NCBI GenBank assembly: GCA_964358855.1
Contig: CAYHQQ010000015.1
Coordinates: 1-64,000 of the forward strand
DNA length: 64,000 nt
Source: UBA2396 sp038042175
GTDB lineage: Bacteria; Planctomycetota; Phycisphaerae; Phycisphaerales; UBA1924
Reading direction: 5' to 3'
Part shown: piece after piece, positions 1-9,887 of the stretch
Numbering within the stretch: the stretch's first letter is position 1
Layout of the letters: each line of letters starts with the position of its first letter
Notes under the pieces: model-generated
Seen by the model: only the letters and a program-made list of their open reading frames with translations
The model's database searches: none
Told to the model about the DNA's origin: nothing
Position numbers and translations under genes: made by a program

Positions 1-1898
<1,898 letters not shown>

Positions 1899-1929
1899 GG
1901 GGCCGGGCGATTCCGCAGCCAATGTCTCT

Positions 1930-1974
1930 CAAAGCTGGCGACTGGGCTCGAACCGGCGACAAACAGCGTGGACG
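1930..1974. repeat. Decayed attachment-site copy (tRNA-Gly 3' end)
   Basis: The bases 1930-1966 match the tRNA-Gly 3' half at 33186 onward (acceptor, T-arm and start of the anticodon arm) except for three substitutions, then similarity fades. It lies 31 bases after the gcvP stop. It cannot be a tRNA gene because the 5' half is absent. It marks the left boundary of element A. Confidence 0.75.
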
Positions 1975-2101
1975 AAGCATAACAAACTATCGGATTGATG
2001 CGGCTTGGACGCTCGGCTCCGCTCGTCGCAAATGCACTCAGCTACCTCCGCTTATTCCGTTCAGAGGCGGCATTTCAGCACGAAAGGAACCAGGAAACGG
2101 G

Positions 2102-2127
2102 CGGTCAGAGCGCGGACCGTCTGACCG
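2102..2127. terminator. Inverted repeat after the PLD gene, possible terminator
   Basis: The arms CGGTCAGA (2102-2109) and TCTGACCG (2120-2127) are perfect inverted repeats with a 10-base loop. They lie 15 bases beyond the stop of the minus-strand PLD gene. There is no clear T-run, so intrinsic termination is only a possibility. Confidence 0.35.
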
Positions 2128-2141
2128 TCGCCACGATGAGA

Positions 2142-3638
2142 CTAGAATTGCGCCAACTCCTGGCTAAACAGCTGATCGACCTTTTCCGGGATCGTCACGA
2201 GCAGGCTGTTTTCTTCGCGGAAGCCGCGGTTCGGGTCACCTTTGAAGGACAACCAGTTGAAGCTTCCATAGATCGCGAGCTTTCTGTCTAGGATGAGCAC
2301 CTTGGCGTGAGTATTGCCGATGTACTTGAACGCGAGGTTTGTGTGGTCGCGTCCCAACCGCTCGATGTCCTCGATGGCACGCCGATCGACGTCCCGCATA
2401 TCCTTCTCCTTGTCATCGCCGATACCCCACCCGATGTACACCTTTACGCCCCCTTTCAGCAGGTCGCGGAGTTGATTGACAAACCGGTGGTTGACCACGC
2501 CCGCCCGGATCCACGGCGAGATGATCAGCAGTCGGCTCCGCGCATCGGATAATGCGGAACGGAGCAGTGGCGCGTGCTCGGGCATCGAGAGGCGACGGAT
2601 GGTCGGCCGCGTCAGCCCGGGCTCAGTCGCGTTGGACCGGGCCGCAGCCTCCTTCACACGTGACAAGGCCAGGTCGCGTTCGGACCGCTCTGTGGCCTCC
2701 CTCACCGCCGCTTCCGCCGCTTCGCGCTCGACTCTGGCGAGCAGGGCGTCGGCCACCTCCGTCGATGGAGCGGCACCCTCGCGCGGGAGACCGCCCTCCG
2801 ACTCGGACTCCCACCCCGCCGGCAACTCCGGCGGCTTCTCCAGCCCCTCCTCCAATTCGCGAGCGATCTTGAGTCGCCGAACACCCTCGGCGCGCGCAAA
2901 GGCCGATTCGTGCTGCTCGGACACATGCCCATCCACCGCGAAACTCACCAGGAGATCCGACGGCGTGCGCCCCCGGTACACCAGCGCCACTGCGGGCTGA
3001 TACACGACGTAGCGTTTCTCCACTGCGACAAAGGACAAGATGCTGACCAGCCGCTTGCGGCGGCCGGTCGCATCATCCAGCATGCGCTCGACCTCGCCGC
3101 GATCCAGGTCGTCCGCCGACGGTGGAGCGCCGCAGATGGTCGGCACCGTCCGGAGCCCCCGGTTCTTGGCCTCCTGCCCCGTTATGAGCCCCTCGTCGGA
3201 GAGCGCGACGACACGACGGGTGAGCCCATCCCAGAACAGCTGGATCATCCGTTCTTCCGGGTGCTCGGCGGCCTCGGTGGCGAGTGTCCGCCGTCCTTTC
3301 ATCGTGAGCGAGAGCTTCTGTCGCTTAGCCCCCTCCGGCGCCAGCAGCCCGACGTGATCACCGCGCACAAGTTCGGAGAGCACCGACGTCACAAACCGCC
3401 TGTCGAGACCAAGGACACCGGTGATCTCTTCTGTCGAGCCCAGCCCCTTGTCGATCCCGCGCAGCACGAACACTTCTGTCGTCGAGAGCGCGGTCTCCAC
3501 CACCGCAAGCGTGCGGACGCTCAGCCGGTACACCGGCAGCGCAACTTCGCCGTATGACACAAGCGTGTAGCCCGGCCGACGCGACCAGCGGAGCGCCACA
3601 TACTCAGTGTCCCTTGGGCTAAACTCCTCGGTCGTCAC
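2142..3638 (-). CDS. Winged-helix and phospholipase-D-like domain protein
   Basis: This 498-residue cytosolic protein has a wHTH-like segment near residues 60-125 (TEEITGVLGLDRRFVTSVLSEL), a charged, probably coiled middle rich in Glu/Arg/Ala (about 260-340) and a C-terminal PLD-like domain (about 350-498). The PLD signature is THAKVLILD, an HxK(x)4D motif near residue 442, followed by GSFNWLSF. Only one HKD motif is visible, so an active enzyme would need to dimerise, as single-HKD nucleases do. The start is GTG at 3638, overlapping the TGA of the upstream kinase-helicase (GTGA, 4 bp), so the two are almost certainly translationally coupled. PLD proteins paired with helicases occur in defence loci (DrmC of DISARM is one), but this is not a DISARM set. 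A nuclease effector role is inference. Confidence 0.85.
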   Translation of the reverse strand: MTTEEFSPRDTEYVALRWSRRPGYTLVSYGEVALPVYRLSVRTLAVVETALSTTEVFVLRGIDKGLGSTEEITGVLGLDRRFVTSVLSELVRGDHVGLLAPEGAKRQKLSLTMKGRRTLATEAAEHPEERMIQLFWDGLTRRVVALSDEGLITGQEAKNRGLRTVPTICGAPPSADDLDRGEVERMLDDATGRRKRLVSILSFVAVEKRYVVYQPAVALVYRGRTPSDLLVSFAVDGHVSEQHESAFARAEGVRRLKIARELEEGLEKPPELPAGWESESEGGLPREGAAPSTEVADALLARVEREAAEAAVREATERSERDLALSRVKEAAARSNATEPGLTRPTIRRLSMPEHAPLLRSALSDARSRLLIISPWIRAGVVNHRFVNQLRDLLKGGVKVYIGWGIGDDKEKDMRDVDRRAIEDIERLGRDHTNLAFKYIGNTHAKVLILDRKLAIYGSFNWLSFKGDPNRGFREENSLLVTIPEKVDQLFSQELAQF

Positions 3639-6600
3639 GGCGTCGCCTCCTTCAACTCGCAGGACTCGGGGTGCAGTTCGGCGTACTCGACCACTAGACG
3701 CAGCGGGTTGGGATCGTGCGCGTTTCGGCAGAACCCGTGGTCGCCAACGATGAACAGCCAGTCCTTGCCGCGGGACAAGGCGACGTTGAGGCGGGCCTCG
3801 TTACGCAGGAACCCGATCTTGCCCTGCGGGTTCGAGCGTGTCACCGAGTACACGCAGATGTCAGCCTCACGTCCCTGGAAGGCGTCAACGGTGTTAACCT
3901 CGACCCGCAGGTTCGGCCACGTCGACTTCCGTGCCTCGATCATCCGCTGGATGTAACCGCTCTGGGCCGAGTACCCCGCGATCACCGCCACGACCACGGG
4001 CCGATGCTTCCCATCGCACCTCGCGTTGAGCTGCTCGATGAGCCGACAGACCACTGAAGCCTCGCAGGGGTTGATGAAGCTCTGTTCGTGCCGCTCTTCA
4101 CCGCGCTTCTCCAGTCCACTCGTCGATACCCACGTCACGTTTTTGGTGGTCAGACCGTCCATCCCAGCTGGCACATCGGTGCGCGCCGTCTTGAGCTGGC
4201 GTTCATAAAAACACTCGCTGATGAGTTCTCCGATCGCGGGTGCCATCCGGTGCTGAATGGTGAGCGCCTTTCGACACTCCGCCGGTAGGTTCGACGCAAG
4301 ACGATCGAACAGCGTCTGTTCCAAGTCGGCGGAGCTGACCCCATACTTCCCGAGCAGGTCCCGCCGCTCCGATAGGATGCCCTCGAACGGCGGTAGCTGC
4401 TTGCTATCGCCGACAACCACCCATTTCTTCGCTGTCACCATCGGCACGAGCATCTCCGTCGCCCATGCTCGCGACGCCTCGTCGATGATGCAGAGTTCGT
4501 AGACCACGTTGCCCGCGCCATACCGACTGAGCAGGCCCAGGCACGTGGCCGCCACAACATCGCAGCCTCCCAGGAACGCGTCGTAGAAGTCCGCGACTTT
4601 GTTCAGTCTCGCCCACCACTCTTCATGCATCGCAAGCAGGTCCCGGAATTTCTTGACATCATCGCTTCCAGAAAGAAGAGACTCCATCCACGAAAGTTGC
4701 TCGGCTTCCTGCAGTTCCGCCAGCCCACCTTCGGTCTCTCCAAGCTGCCGGAGCCTGATCTTGGCCACCTCTACACGCCGATGGGCTCGCGCCTGCTCAT
4801 CGTGGAGGCGATTAAGCCGTTCCGCCGGCGTTTCTCCAAGCTCGCCGACCTCGGCAACAAGGTCCGGCTCGGCACCACCGCGCTTCGGGGCCCCGCGATC
4901 CGCGGCCGTTCGCGCTTCGACCAACTCCGCGCCCAGCTTCGTCGCTCGCTGACGCTCGGCCACCAGCCGCTGCAGATGCATCCCGACGACCACGTCATGG
5001 GGTTTGAGCCCACGTGATTCACCCCAACCGAACAGGTACTTCTCGCCGCGCTCTCGCACCTCGTTGATCCACGATTCCATCTGTCGATCGACCAGAAGGT
5101 CTTTGACGGACTCCGACACTCGGGCATCGAAGGGCTCGCCGATGCGCACGATCCGGAGTTTGTGGTCGTGCCGTTGAATGCGCTCGATCGCGTTGTCTAG
5201 CGCGGCGTGCGTCTGTGAAGTGACGAGTACATGGCTGCCGGGATGCCTCAAGTGCTGCTGGAACACCAGCTCAGCGATTAACGTCGTCTTGCCCGTGCCC
5301 GGCGGCCCTTGAACGGCCAGCAAATCGGGGGCGCCGCACGCCGCACGCACCGCATCCCGCTTCGCCTCATCCAGATTCTCCTGCACGAACTCGATATCCG
5401 TAACGCTCGCCGCTATCTTGGCGTCGCCGGGTTTCAGGAGCAAGGGCCCAAGATCAGACCGGGCCGCCCGGCCGAACCGAGTCGCGTCCAAGGCTCTTTT
5501 TTGCCTATCTAACGCCCGTTCTGCGCCCCGGATGTCGAACTCCAATTGGCCAGTATCCGGACACTCATCCAGCACGTCGAACGCCACGACCACCCTCGAC
5601 CCGGACGCGTACTGGATGGTCCCGAAGAAACGGCGGTTGTCCCCCAGTTCCAAACAGCGGCTCTGCCCGACCAGCTCCTCTGCGTCGGGAACTGGCTCCG
5701 AGAGATTGAACGTGACAAGCCGTCCGTCCTGTGATGTGGCCTTGAATTTGAGGGGTTTCACCTGACCGCGCTCTGCCTCACGCTTGGCGCGGAGGATGGC
5801 GTCCCAAGTGGCGAACAGCGCCTCCTGTTCACGTTTGGCCTGATCCAACTTGAGTTTTTCGTGATGCTCGAGCAAACCGAGGCGGAACTGCTCCAACCGC
5901 CGCAATCCGTCGGACGTGGAGCTCGGCGCTCCGTACGCGAACGAGAACGGCGCCGGCCAGGCTCGCTCCCGCCACCGCTCCATGAGTTCATCCGAAGGAG
6001 GGAGACGGGCACCGAAGACGACGAGATGGTCTTGGTTCCGGTCGTCAATCTTGCAGTGGTAGGTGTAGCTCTGTCCGAGGAGCCGGAACTCGCCGACACT
6101 CGCCTGGGTGCGGCCGTGTTCATCCGTCCGCTCCCACTGCAAGACGCCCGCTCCCGATTGCAGGTCTGTCATAATGAGAGCGCGGGCCCGCTCGAAGGTG
6201 CTCTCGCCGAGGTCCACTACGACGCGATCCTGATGAGTTGGTGGGACGCGCACGTTTAGCGCCTCCCTCCACGCGAGCGAACGTCGCCGGTAGATCCTGT
6301 CGAGATCGGCCAGGAAGGCTCCGGCGTTCCGCGGCCGCTCGTCCGGCTGCACCGAGAGCGCGCGACCGAACGCCTCGGCAATGGCCGGCTCGACATCGAA
6401 CTCCTTCAGCATCCCCCCGACGTCGGTGAAGTCTCGTGGCGACCTCCCGATGAAGCACTCCAGCATGGTCACGGCGAACGAGAACACGTCGCGCGTGTAC
6501 GTGGACGAACCGTCGTCGGGCTCCGGTGGCGCATACGGGGGCGTTTGGTGCGACGCGAGTGTGATGCCGGGTGTGATCCAGTTCTTCAACTTGGCGATGC

Positions 6601-7078
6601 CGAAGTCCGCGAGCCTGACGACCCCTTGGTCCGTGACCAAGACGTTGGACGGCTTCACATCACGGTGGATGCAGTACCGTTCGTGTGCAAAGTTCAGGGC
6701 CAGAAGCAAGGGCCGAGCGACATTTTCGTAAAATGTATCCCATCCATCGGCGGAAACTTTCCCAATCTTGTCCCGGAGGCAGTGATCCGTCCAATCCAGG
6801 ACCAGGTATGTTTCCGCCCCCGGCCCGCTCGTCACGAAGTCGCGGAGCGCGACGATGTTGGGATGCCGGAGTTGCTGGAGCGCGGCCACCTCGCGGCGAA
6901 AGGTTTCGTCGAGAACATCATTTTCTTCAATTCCATTCGCGACGCGGAACATCTTTACGGCCACCGTTTCGCCTGTTTGAACGTCGGTTGCCCGGTACAC
7001 AGTTGCCATGCCGCCTTTCCTGCCCGATGACAGGTTGACGGCGTACCGATCTCGGAGCACGCGAACGTTGGTGGACAT
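3635..7078 (-). CDS. Serine/threonine protein kinase fused to superfamily 1 (Upf1-like) helicase
   Basis: This protein of about 1147 residues joins two enzymes. Residues about 10-270 are a Hanks-type kinase: a glycine loop (SGRKGGMATVYRA), VAVKMF with the ATP-binding Lys, HRDVKPSNVL with the catalytic Asp, ADFGIA, and an APPE-type activation segment. The region about 280-560 has no recognised fold and includes an OB-like stretch. Residues about 560-1130 form an SF1 helicase: Walker A QGPPGTGKTTL (about 589), Walker B IIDEASRA, GDSKQLPPF, QHRMAPAIGEL, VDAFQGREADI and RLNVALSRGKDW. ATG 7078 is preferred over GTG 7090 because GAGGG lies just upstream. No transmembrane segment is seen, unlike sensor PASTA kinases. 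With the overlapping PLD gene it forms a two-gene operon that is the only intact cargo of element A. A phosphorylation-gated nucleic-acid defence role is inferred from context. Confidence 0.9.
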   Translation of the reverse strand: MSTNVRVLRDRYAVNLSSGRKGGMATVYRATDVQTGETVAVKMFRVANGIEENDVLDETFRREVAALQQLRHPNIVALRDFVTSGPGAETYLVLDWTDHCLRDKIGKVSADGWDTFYENVARPLLLALNFAHERYCIHRDVKPSNVLVTDQGVVRLADFGIAKLKNWITPGITLASHQTPPYAPPEPDDGSSTYTRDVFSFAVTMLECFIGRSPRDFTDVGGMLKEFDVEPAIAEAFGRALSVQPDERPRNAGAFLADLDRIYRRRSLAWREALNVRVPPTHQDRVVVDLGESTFERARALIMTDLQSGAGVLQWERTDEHGRTQASVGEFRLLGQSYTYHCKIDDRNQDHLVVFGARLPPSDELMERWRERAWPAPFSFAYGAPSSTSDGLRRLEQFRLGLLEHHEKLKLDQAKREQEALFATWDAILRAKREAERGQVKPLKFKATSQDGRLVTFNLSEPVPDAEELVGQSRCLELGDNRRFFGTIQYASGSRVVVAFDVLDECPDTGQLEFDIRGAERALDRQKRALDATRFGRAARSDLGPLLLKPGDAKIAASVTDIEFVQENLDEAKRDAVRAACGAPDLLAVQGPPGTGKTTLIAELVFQQHLRHPGSHVLVTSQTHAALDNAIERIQRHDHKLRIVRIGEPFDARVSESVKDLLVDRQMESWINEVRERGEKYLFGWGESRGLKPHDVVVGMHLQRLVAERQRATKLGAELVEARTAADRGAPKRGGAEPDLVAEVGELGETPAERLNRLHDEQARAHRRVEVAKIRLRQLGETEGGLAELQEAEQLSWMESLLSGSDDVKKFRDLLAMHEEWWARLNKVADFYDAFLGGCDVVAATCLGLLSRYGAGNVVYELCIIDEASRAWATEMLVPMVTAKKWVVVGDSKQLPPFEGILSERRDLLGKYGVSSADLEQTLFDRLASNLPAECRKALTIQHRMAPAIGELISECFYERQLKTARTDVPAGMDGLTTKNVTWVSTSGLEKRGEERHEQSFINPCEASVVCRLIEQLNARCDGKHRPVVVAVIAGYSAQSGYIQRMIEARKSTWPNLRVEVNTVDAFQGREADICVYSVTRSNPQGKIGFLRNEARLNVALSRGKDWLFIVGDHGFCRNAHDPNPLRLVVEYAELHPESCELKEATP

Positions 7079-7255
7079 AAAGGCCCTCACGGTCGTTGAC
7101 TTGCGACCCGATTAGGATATGGCGGTGCCGCACTGCGCGCATGCATTGGACCGATACGAAGCCTGCCCTCGGCAAACGCGCAATACAGACTGCCCAACCG
7201 GGCGTCCAATCCCGAAGAACGAGACTGCGCGCAACGCGCCATCACATCGTCCTCG

Positions 7256-7500
7256 GGCGGTAATCGATCAGCTTCCCGGCGTGAAGTCCGCCAGACACGA
7301 CGCTCTTGCGGCAACGAGCAAAACCGATCCGAGACCGACGGATGACCACCAACGCCCGTGCCAGCCTACGACCCACCGGACGCGGTCCAAGATCGATTCA
7401 CATCGCGAAAAATGACTATCGGAATTACACTGATCGGAAGCACAAAACCCCAGCATTCGCCGGGGTTTTCTCACGATTCTGCTGGTGATTCAGTCAAAGC
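7256..7500 (+). pseudogene. 3' remnant of a tyrosine-recombinase integrase
   Basis: In the plus direction this DNA aligns with the last part of the intact integrase at 32945-33190. The residues AVIDQLPGVKSARHDALAAT parallel AAMDRLPGVKTAGQDTLAAT, and later TDDHQR and SPGFSHDSAGD match the same tail. The two parts of the remnant are in different frames, and the catalytic domain is missing, so it cannot encode a recombinase. Its position directly before the middle attachment-site copy marks the right end of element A. Identity falls off upstream of about 7256, suggesting a deletion that removed the rest of the gene. Confidence 0.75.
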
Positions 7501-7546
7501 GGGCGACCGGGCTCGAACCGGCGACATACAGCTTGGAAGGCTGTCA
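7439..7546. repeat. Middle attachment site: 108-bp direct repeat of the right end (att2)
   Basis: These 108 bases match 33130-33237 without gaps at a constant offset of 25691, with four mismatches. The last 52 bases (7495-7546 versus 33186-33237) are identical and equal the tRNA-Gly sequence from its 3' end through the anticodon stem. The repeat includes a copy of the tRNA terminator hairpin: AAAACCCC at 7444-7451 and GGGGTTTT at 7462-7469. The tRNA 5' half is absent here, so no functional tRNA is made. This is the junction between elements A and B, and the left attachment site of element B. Confidence 0.85.
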
Positions 7547-7762
7547 ACACCCTCTGTAAGCACCGACAATGTAGGCACTTGCGATGGGGCAAGCTGCGCC
7601 CCCAGCAACAGTGCTAGCGCAACGCCGAAAGACACCGTCCCGGCGACTCCCATCGATCCGGAGTTGGCGGCGATCGTGGAAGCATGGTCCAACTTGTCCC
7701 CGGCGCTGCGGGCGGGGATCGTGGCGATGGTGGCGGCGGCGAGTGGAGGGAAGCGGTCATGA
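7547..7762 (+). other. Integrase C-terminal tail frame, joined to int only in the excised circle
   Basis: Directly after the middle repeat an open frame continues for 71 codons (TPSVSTDNVGTC ... IDPELAAIVEAWSNLSPALR ... AASGGKRS) to TGA at 7760. It has no start codon of its own near the boundary. Its frame is exactly that of the integrase at the matching point of the right repeat (GDIQLGRLS in both). In the integrated form the integrase reads GRLS-LYH-stop in the tRNA. If the repeats recombine, the circle would read GRLS-TPSVST, giving an integrase of about 549 residues. The stop overlaps the ATG at 7759 of the next gene (ATGA), as in an operon. This is a sequence-based prediction; the circle itself is not observed. 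Confidence 0.6.
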
Positions 7763-8251
7763 CGAACACTGACGGGCAGGGTGGGGACGTGGCGGGCGCG
7801 AGCGGCGAGGGTGGCGGGCCGAGCGCACCTTTAGGCCCCGTAGGTGACGGAGCGCGGGACGGGTGGGCGCGCTTCGGGCGCGGCAACCGAGCGGCGAGGG
7901 GGAATCCCCACGCGGCGGCGGCGGGACGGCTGAGGGCGGCAATGCTCGCGGCGGTGACCACGGACGACGTGGGAGCGATCCTGGTGCCACTGGTGGCGGG
8001 CGGCCAAGGGCGGGGACGTGGTGGCCGCCCGGGAGGTTCTAGACCGGTGCGTGGGCAAGCCAACCCAACCCCTCGAAGTGGAGCACGGCGGCGGCGAGAC
8101 CCATCGGGTCGTGGTGATTCAGGCCCCCAGCGCCAGGACCATGAGCGAACTTAGGGCACTGGCTCAACGCAACGCCGACGGCGGGGCCATGAGCGGTCCG
8201 GGCGGCGGGACCCACCACCACCCCACGGCCCCCCACCCTCGCGGAATATGA
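7759..8251 (+). pseudogene. Frameshifted DUF5681-like small element protein
   Basis: Translation from ATG 7759 gives a Gly-rich start, then RFGRGNRAARGNPHAAAAG and LRAAMLAAVTTDDVGAILV, the layout of DUF5681-like proteins (RF-x-GN motif, then a helical region). Near 8006-8017 the frame breaks: the original frame runs into low-complexity GRGRGGRPGG, while the neighbouring frame continues sensibly as AKGGDVVAAREVLDRCVGKP to a stop at 8251. A single-base indel, a sequencing error or a ribosomal frameshift would explain it. The family assignment comes from motif memory only. The start overlaps the stop of the integrase tail frame, so it would be the next gene after the integrase in a circular element. 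Confidence 0.5.
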
Positions 8252-8294
8252 GATACCCGGCCTCAGAATTTTTGGCAATTTCCCGACCGACGCG

Positions 8295-8561
8295 TCAGTC
8301 ATAGTCGGAACATCGCCCGTCGTAGATCACCCCGTGGGCTCGCGGACCTGCCAGAAATCCGGCCAAGCCCTTGCGTTTGAGCGGCTTGGGTGGCGACGCT
8401 TGAGGCACGCCCAACCTGTCCAGACGGCGCAGCTCGGCGCGGTACAGACGCCGCAACACCTTGTCCATGGACTCGCCGCGCCGCTCGCGCACGTCGCGAC
8501 CAAGCAGAACGGTTCGGGCCGTCAACCGGTAGGAAGAGGCGAATGTGGCTGGCCGACTCAT
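8295..8561 (-). CDS. Small basic hypothetical protein
   Basis: An 88-residue frame, Arg/Leu-rich in the middle (RVDKVLRRLY-like helices around residues 31-55) and ending in YDGRCSDYD. No family is recognised. There is no helpful operon context, and the next minus-strand gene ends 250 bases upstream. A plus-strand frame over the same DNA looks less protein-like. It may be a real small element gene or a chance frame. The 230 bases between it and the next gene show nothing I can name. Confidence 0.3.
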   Translation of the reverse strand: MSRPATFASSYRLTARTVLLGRDVRERRGESMDKVLRRLYRAELRRLDRLGVPQASPPKPLKRKGLAGFLAGPRAHGVIYDGRCSDYD

Positions 8562-8810
8562 GGCATTTCCTCACCAAATGGGTTTCGATTGTCCATAGTA
8601 GATGCGGTGCTATACGTTGGGGCAGGGTCTCGGGGGGTTCTCAGAATGCGAGAAATGGGTTACTGCCCCTCCCGCTTCGATGTCGGGGTGCATTGAGCCC
8701 CTCCCGGCGGGATTTTGGAATGGGGCCCTCCCGATCACAACTTCTGGGAGAGTTGGCAGTTTGGGTCCCACGCCATTCTAACGCGCGAGCCTTCGTCCCG
8801 CCATTGCCGT

Positions 8811-9278
8811 CTAACCCGTTGCCGGTGCTGGCGATGCCTTCGGAGGCGGAGGGTCGAATGGCCCATCAACGCGGAAAACTGCCTCCGCGAGCAGTCGCTT
8901 CCGTTCTTCCGTTTGGTTCGAGGTGGCATTGCCCGCATTCATTTCGGGAATGAGTGCGTGTCCGGGCTGAGCCGGTCGCGGTGGATCAGTTGACTCCGGA
9001 ACTGCGTTAGGCTGGATCGTGACGCCGAGCGCGAGGATGTCACTTGCTCGAAGGTGGGCGACCCAAACCGGCTGAGTGCCCTTGCCGCCACGGAAGTCTT
9101 GCGCAACCTGTTTCGATGTATGGATGCCCGCTCGATGTACTGAAAGTCCGTCGGTGTCGTGCTCATTGGGAGTGAACGCACCTGGTTGGACCGACTTCAA
9201 GTCCAGCGACATCCCCCGTTGCTTCGGCACTCGCCGAAGGATGATTTCTTCGGGCTGAATCGGGGAGAGCGGGTCCAA
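8811..9278 (-). CDS. Hypothetical protein
   Basis: A 155-residue protein with mixed, globular-looking composition: EEIILRRVPKQRGMSLDLKS at the N-terminus, DTDGLSVHRA in the middle, then a segment with ALGVTIQPN, GHALIPEMNAGNA and a Pro-rich tail. The pattern 'R-P-x-G ... DGLSV ... LIPE-N' recalls small uncharacterised bacterial proteins that occur sporadically in accessory DNA, but I cannot name a family. No signal peptide, no membrane segment. It stands alone on the minus strand between two other hypothetical genes of element B. The coding call rests on composition and on the absence of a better frame on the opposite strand. Confidence 0.55.
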   Translation of the reverse strand: MDPLSPIQPEEIILRRVPKQRGMSLDLKSVQPGAFTPNEHDTDGLSVHRAGIHTSKQVAQDFRGGKGTQPVWVAHLRASDILALGVTIQPNAVPESTDPPRPAQPGHALIPEMNAGNATSNQTEERKRLLAEAVFRVDGPFDPPPPKASPAPATG

Positions 9279-9313
9279 TGTGCCTCAACTGTCCGCATGG
9301 TGGTGGCCCCGTG

Positions 9314-9883
9314 TCAACTCAACTTTACCGAAATGCGTTGACGCAATCGATTCGATACGAATGTCATTCGCTCGGCCGATCCGTTCGCCTTGATGAAATA
9401 GGTCATGGCGTTAGGGCCATGAGCGAATTCCATGCTGATTCCGCCACCGACTCCCATCGTGACTCCGCGAAGGGGTAGCACAGGACGTTCGTCTGACAGT
9501 TCTGAAAGAGAACGCCTCAATCGTTGAGTGAATCCTATCGCCCGACCAATCGTGTCGCGTGTGGGTACGGTGCAGCCTTCCTCTGCCAGGGCTGACGGGT
9601 CCCGATACCAATCCAAGAGGGTGTTCTCCCCCTGAATGAGCCCGACCATGAGCGAGTTGATGAGCGCCTCCTTCAAGTCGGACCCGCTTGGACTTGCGCC
9701 CGTTGATCGAGGATGAGCAGGCGCGGCTTTGACGCGAGCAGTAGACAGAAACCCTTGGGATGACAAAGGCTCTGGGGAAGACAGAAGCCCCTGAGACGAC
9801 AAAGGTCCCGGGGAAGGCAAAAGTCCCGGGGTAGACAAAAACCCTGGAGACTCGATTTCTGATGCCGGTGCAGTCAGTACCAC
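9314..9883 (-). CDS. Partner gene of the TIGR04255-like protein, with a Pro/Ser repeat N-terminus
   Basis: About 189 residues. The first 60 are low-complexity, built from six-residue units (SSPEPL, SSQGFL, STPGLL types) encoded by 18-bp tandem repeats. The rest is a globular domain containing LINSLMVGLIQGENTLLDWY, a helix-rich RRSLSELSD segment and a Gly-rich LRGVTMGVGGGI strand near the end. GTG 9883 is chosen because GGAAGGG stands eight bases upstream. The GTG at 9913 has its GGAGG too close. It begins four bases after the stop of the TIGR04255-like gene, so the two form an operon, a pairing that suggests a joint function. No family is recognised. Confidence 0.65.
   Translation of the reverse strand: MVLTAPASEIESPGFLSTPGLLPSPGPLSSQGLLSSPEPLSSQGFLSTARVKAAPAHPRSTGASPSGSDLKEALINSLMVGLIQGENTLLDWYRDPSALAEEGCTVPTRDTIGRAIGFTQRLRRSLSELSDERPVLPLRGVTMGVGGGISMEFAHGPNAMTYFIKANGSAERMTFVSNRLRQRISVKLS
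9750..9857. repeat. 18-bp in-frame tandem repeats
   Basis: Five full units and a degenerate sixth of 18 bp start at 9750, 9768, 9786, 9804, 9822 and 9840. Most share CCC..GGGG..GACAAA. They encode the six-residue Ser/Pro repeats at the N-terminus of the downstream partner gene, so copy number changes would keep the frame. Confidence 0.85.
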
Positions 9884-9887
9884 GTTT

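Larger units (their letters stand above)
1930..7546. mobile_element. Element A: decayed tRNA-Gly-targeted integrative element carrying kinase-helicase and PLD genes
   Basis: The segment is bounded on the left by a degenerate copy of the tRNA-Gly(TCC) 3' end (1930-1966, three mismatches over 37 bases) and on the right by a good copy (7495-7546). Its contents are only two intact genes, both minus strand, plus the 3' remnant of a tyrosine integrase lying next to the right repeat in the same relative position as the intact integrase of the neighbouring element. The simplest reading is an older insertion that lost its integrase and was then flanked by a second element in the same tRNA. The exact crossover points are not visible, and the left boundary is the less certain one. 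Confidence 0.7.

Noticed and set aside
2142..7078. Assignment as DISARM or BREX
   Set aside because: There is no DrmB (DUF1998), DrmA, PglZ, BrxC or methyltransferase next to the kinase-helicase and PLD genes; only the general helicase-plus-PLD theme is shared.
7495..7546. Possible second tRNA-Gly gene
   Set aside because: Only the 3' half from acceptor to anticodon stem is present; the D-arm and 5' acceptor strand are missing, so it is an attachment-site copy.
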